From Clostridiales bacterium (GTDB taxonomy: Bacteria; Bacillota; Clostridia; Oscillospirales; Oscillospiraceae), in contig JAJQHP010000152.1 of assembly GCA_021199695.1 (NCBI GenBank), positions 1-13,109 on the forward strand: a stretch of DNA of 13,109 nucleotides. The letters run 5' to 3'. Positions 12,674-13,109 of the stretch are shown here, one piece after another. Within the stretch, counting starts at the first letter, position 1. Each line of letters opens with the position of its first letter. The translations under genes were made by a program, and so were the position numbers. Below the pieces are notes generated by a model, which made no database searches, was not told the origin of the DNA, and worked only from the letters and a program-made list of their open reading frames with translations.

Positions 12674-13109
12674 TTACAGCATGATCTGTCCGGGACCGGG
12701 CAGATTCATCTGCCGCTTCCGGTTGGCAGACCAGGACAGCTTATCCGACAGAGCCTGAACATCTCCCCCGGCAATGGCGTCCCGGTAGGCGGAGAGGTTG
12801 TGCACCAGACGGTCGATCTCCCGGGTGAGGGCCGGGGCGTTCATAGAGAACAACTGGGTCCACAGGTCCACGTCCAGCGCCGCCACCCGGGTGCAGTCCC
12901 GGAAGGAGCCGCCCTCAAAGCCCCGGCACTGGAACAGCTCCTCATCGTCGCAGACAGAGACGGCGATGATGTGCATGAGCTGGCTGGTGTAGGCGATGAT
13001 GGCGTCGTGCCGCTCCGGAGTGGTGGTCACCACATCGGAACAGCCGATGTGGGCGGAGACGCGGCGCATCATGGCGATGTGCTCCGGCGTGCTGGACGCT
13101 CTGGGGGTC
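12674..13109 (-). CDS. tyrA: Prephenate dehydrogenase, C-terminal part (cut by window edge)
   Basis: The minus-strand frame is open from the right edge to TAA at 12676-12674, showing the last 144 or so residues. They match the all-helical dimerisation domain of prephenate dehydrogenase, the NAD(P)-dependent step from prephenate to 4-hydroxyphenylpyruvate in tyrosine synthesis. Seen: TPRASS and IGCSDVVTTTPERHDAIIAYTSQLMHI around the substrate-binding His, then GGSFRDCTRVA, and a helical tail. The N-terminal Rossmann domain would lie beyond the window. An internal Met pair at 13072-13067 is not the true start, since the frame continues upstream with family-like residues. Its cluster partners (for example aroA or aroF) cannot be seen. 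No ACT domain follows, so feedback control by a C-terminal ACT is absent. Confidence 0.9.
   Translation of the reverse strand, partial: TPRASSTPEHIAMMRRVSAHIGCSDVVTTTPERHDAIIAYTSQLMHIIAVSVCDDEELFQCRGFEGGSFRDCTRVAALDVDLWTQLFSMNAPALTREIDRLVHNLSAYRDAIAGGDVQALSDKLSWSANRKRQMNLPGPGQIML

Overview
The window looks like chromosomal core sequence from a high-GC member of the Clostridia, most likely an Oscillospiraceae-type gut anaerobe. This is inferred from strong GGAGG ribosome sites, a Spo0A-family regulator, meso-diaminopimelate (DAP) cell-wall genes and GC-rich coding with AT-rich consensus promoters. I see no phage, insertion sequence, plasmid or CRISPR genes. There are nine complete recognisable genes, one complete small gene of unknown function, one gene cut by the right edge, two tRNAs and a possible gene tail at the left edge.

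Region by region. 1-1633 (+): possible tail of an upstream gene, a strong terminator, then a consensus promoter overlapped by a perfect palindrome, driving a small unknown protein and a secreted three-SH3 NlpC/P60 cell-wall hydrolase. 1637-2084 (+): a short DtxR/MntR-type metal-dependent repressor. 2212-3025 (+): a Spo0A-like response regulator whose phospho-acceptor Asp is Glu. 3043-5522 (-): dapF-murE, the meso-DAP supply and ligation steps of peptidoglycan precursor synthesis, with a shared terminator facing the Spo0A-like gene. 5645-6859 (-): a small nitroreductase and a free methionine-R-sulfoxide reductase (msrC). 6884-9654 (+): a P2A-type Ca2+ ATPase divergent from msrC. 9726-9954: a roughly 229-bp repeat-like element whose two ends are the same hairpin in inverted orientation. 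9957-10096 (-): tRNA-Ala(GGC). 10125-12502 (+): a lysophosphatidate-type acyltransferase and fabF in one operon, behind a 130-nt leader with alternative hairpins and an intrinsic terminator. 12510-12662 (-): tRNA-Pro(TGG). 12674-edge (-): C-terminal part of prephenate dehydrogenase (tyrA).

How they fit: most genes are housekeeping (cell wall, lipid, redox repair, ion homeostasis, tRNA). The less ordinary material is regulatory: a phospho-site-variant Spo0A paralogue, a repeated TTGGACAAA/TTTGTCCAA motif upstream of the ATPase and acyltransferase-fabF promoters (one base from the Spo0A box), an attenuator-like leader before the acyltransferase, palindromes over the dapF and first-gene promoters, and the hairpin-ended repeat. 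The regulatory assignments are inferences from sequence symmetry and position only.
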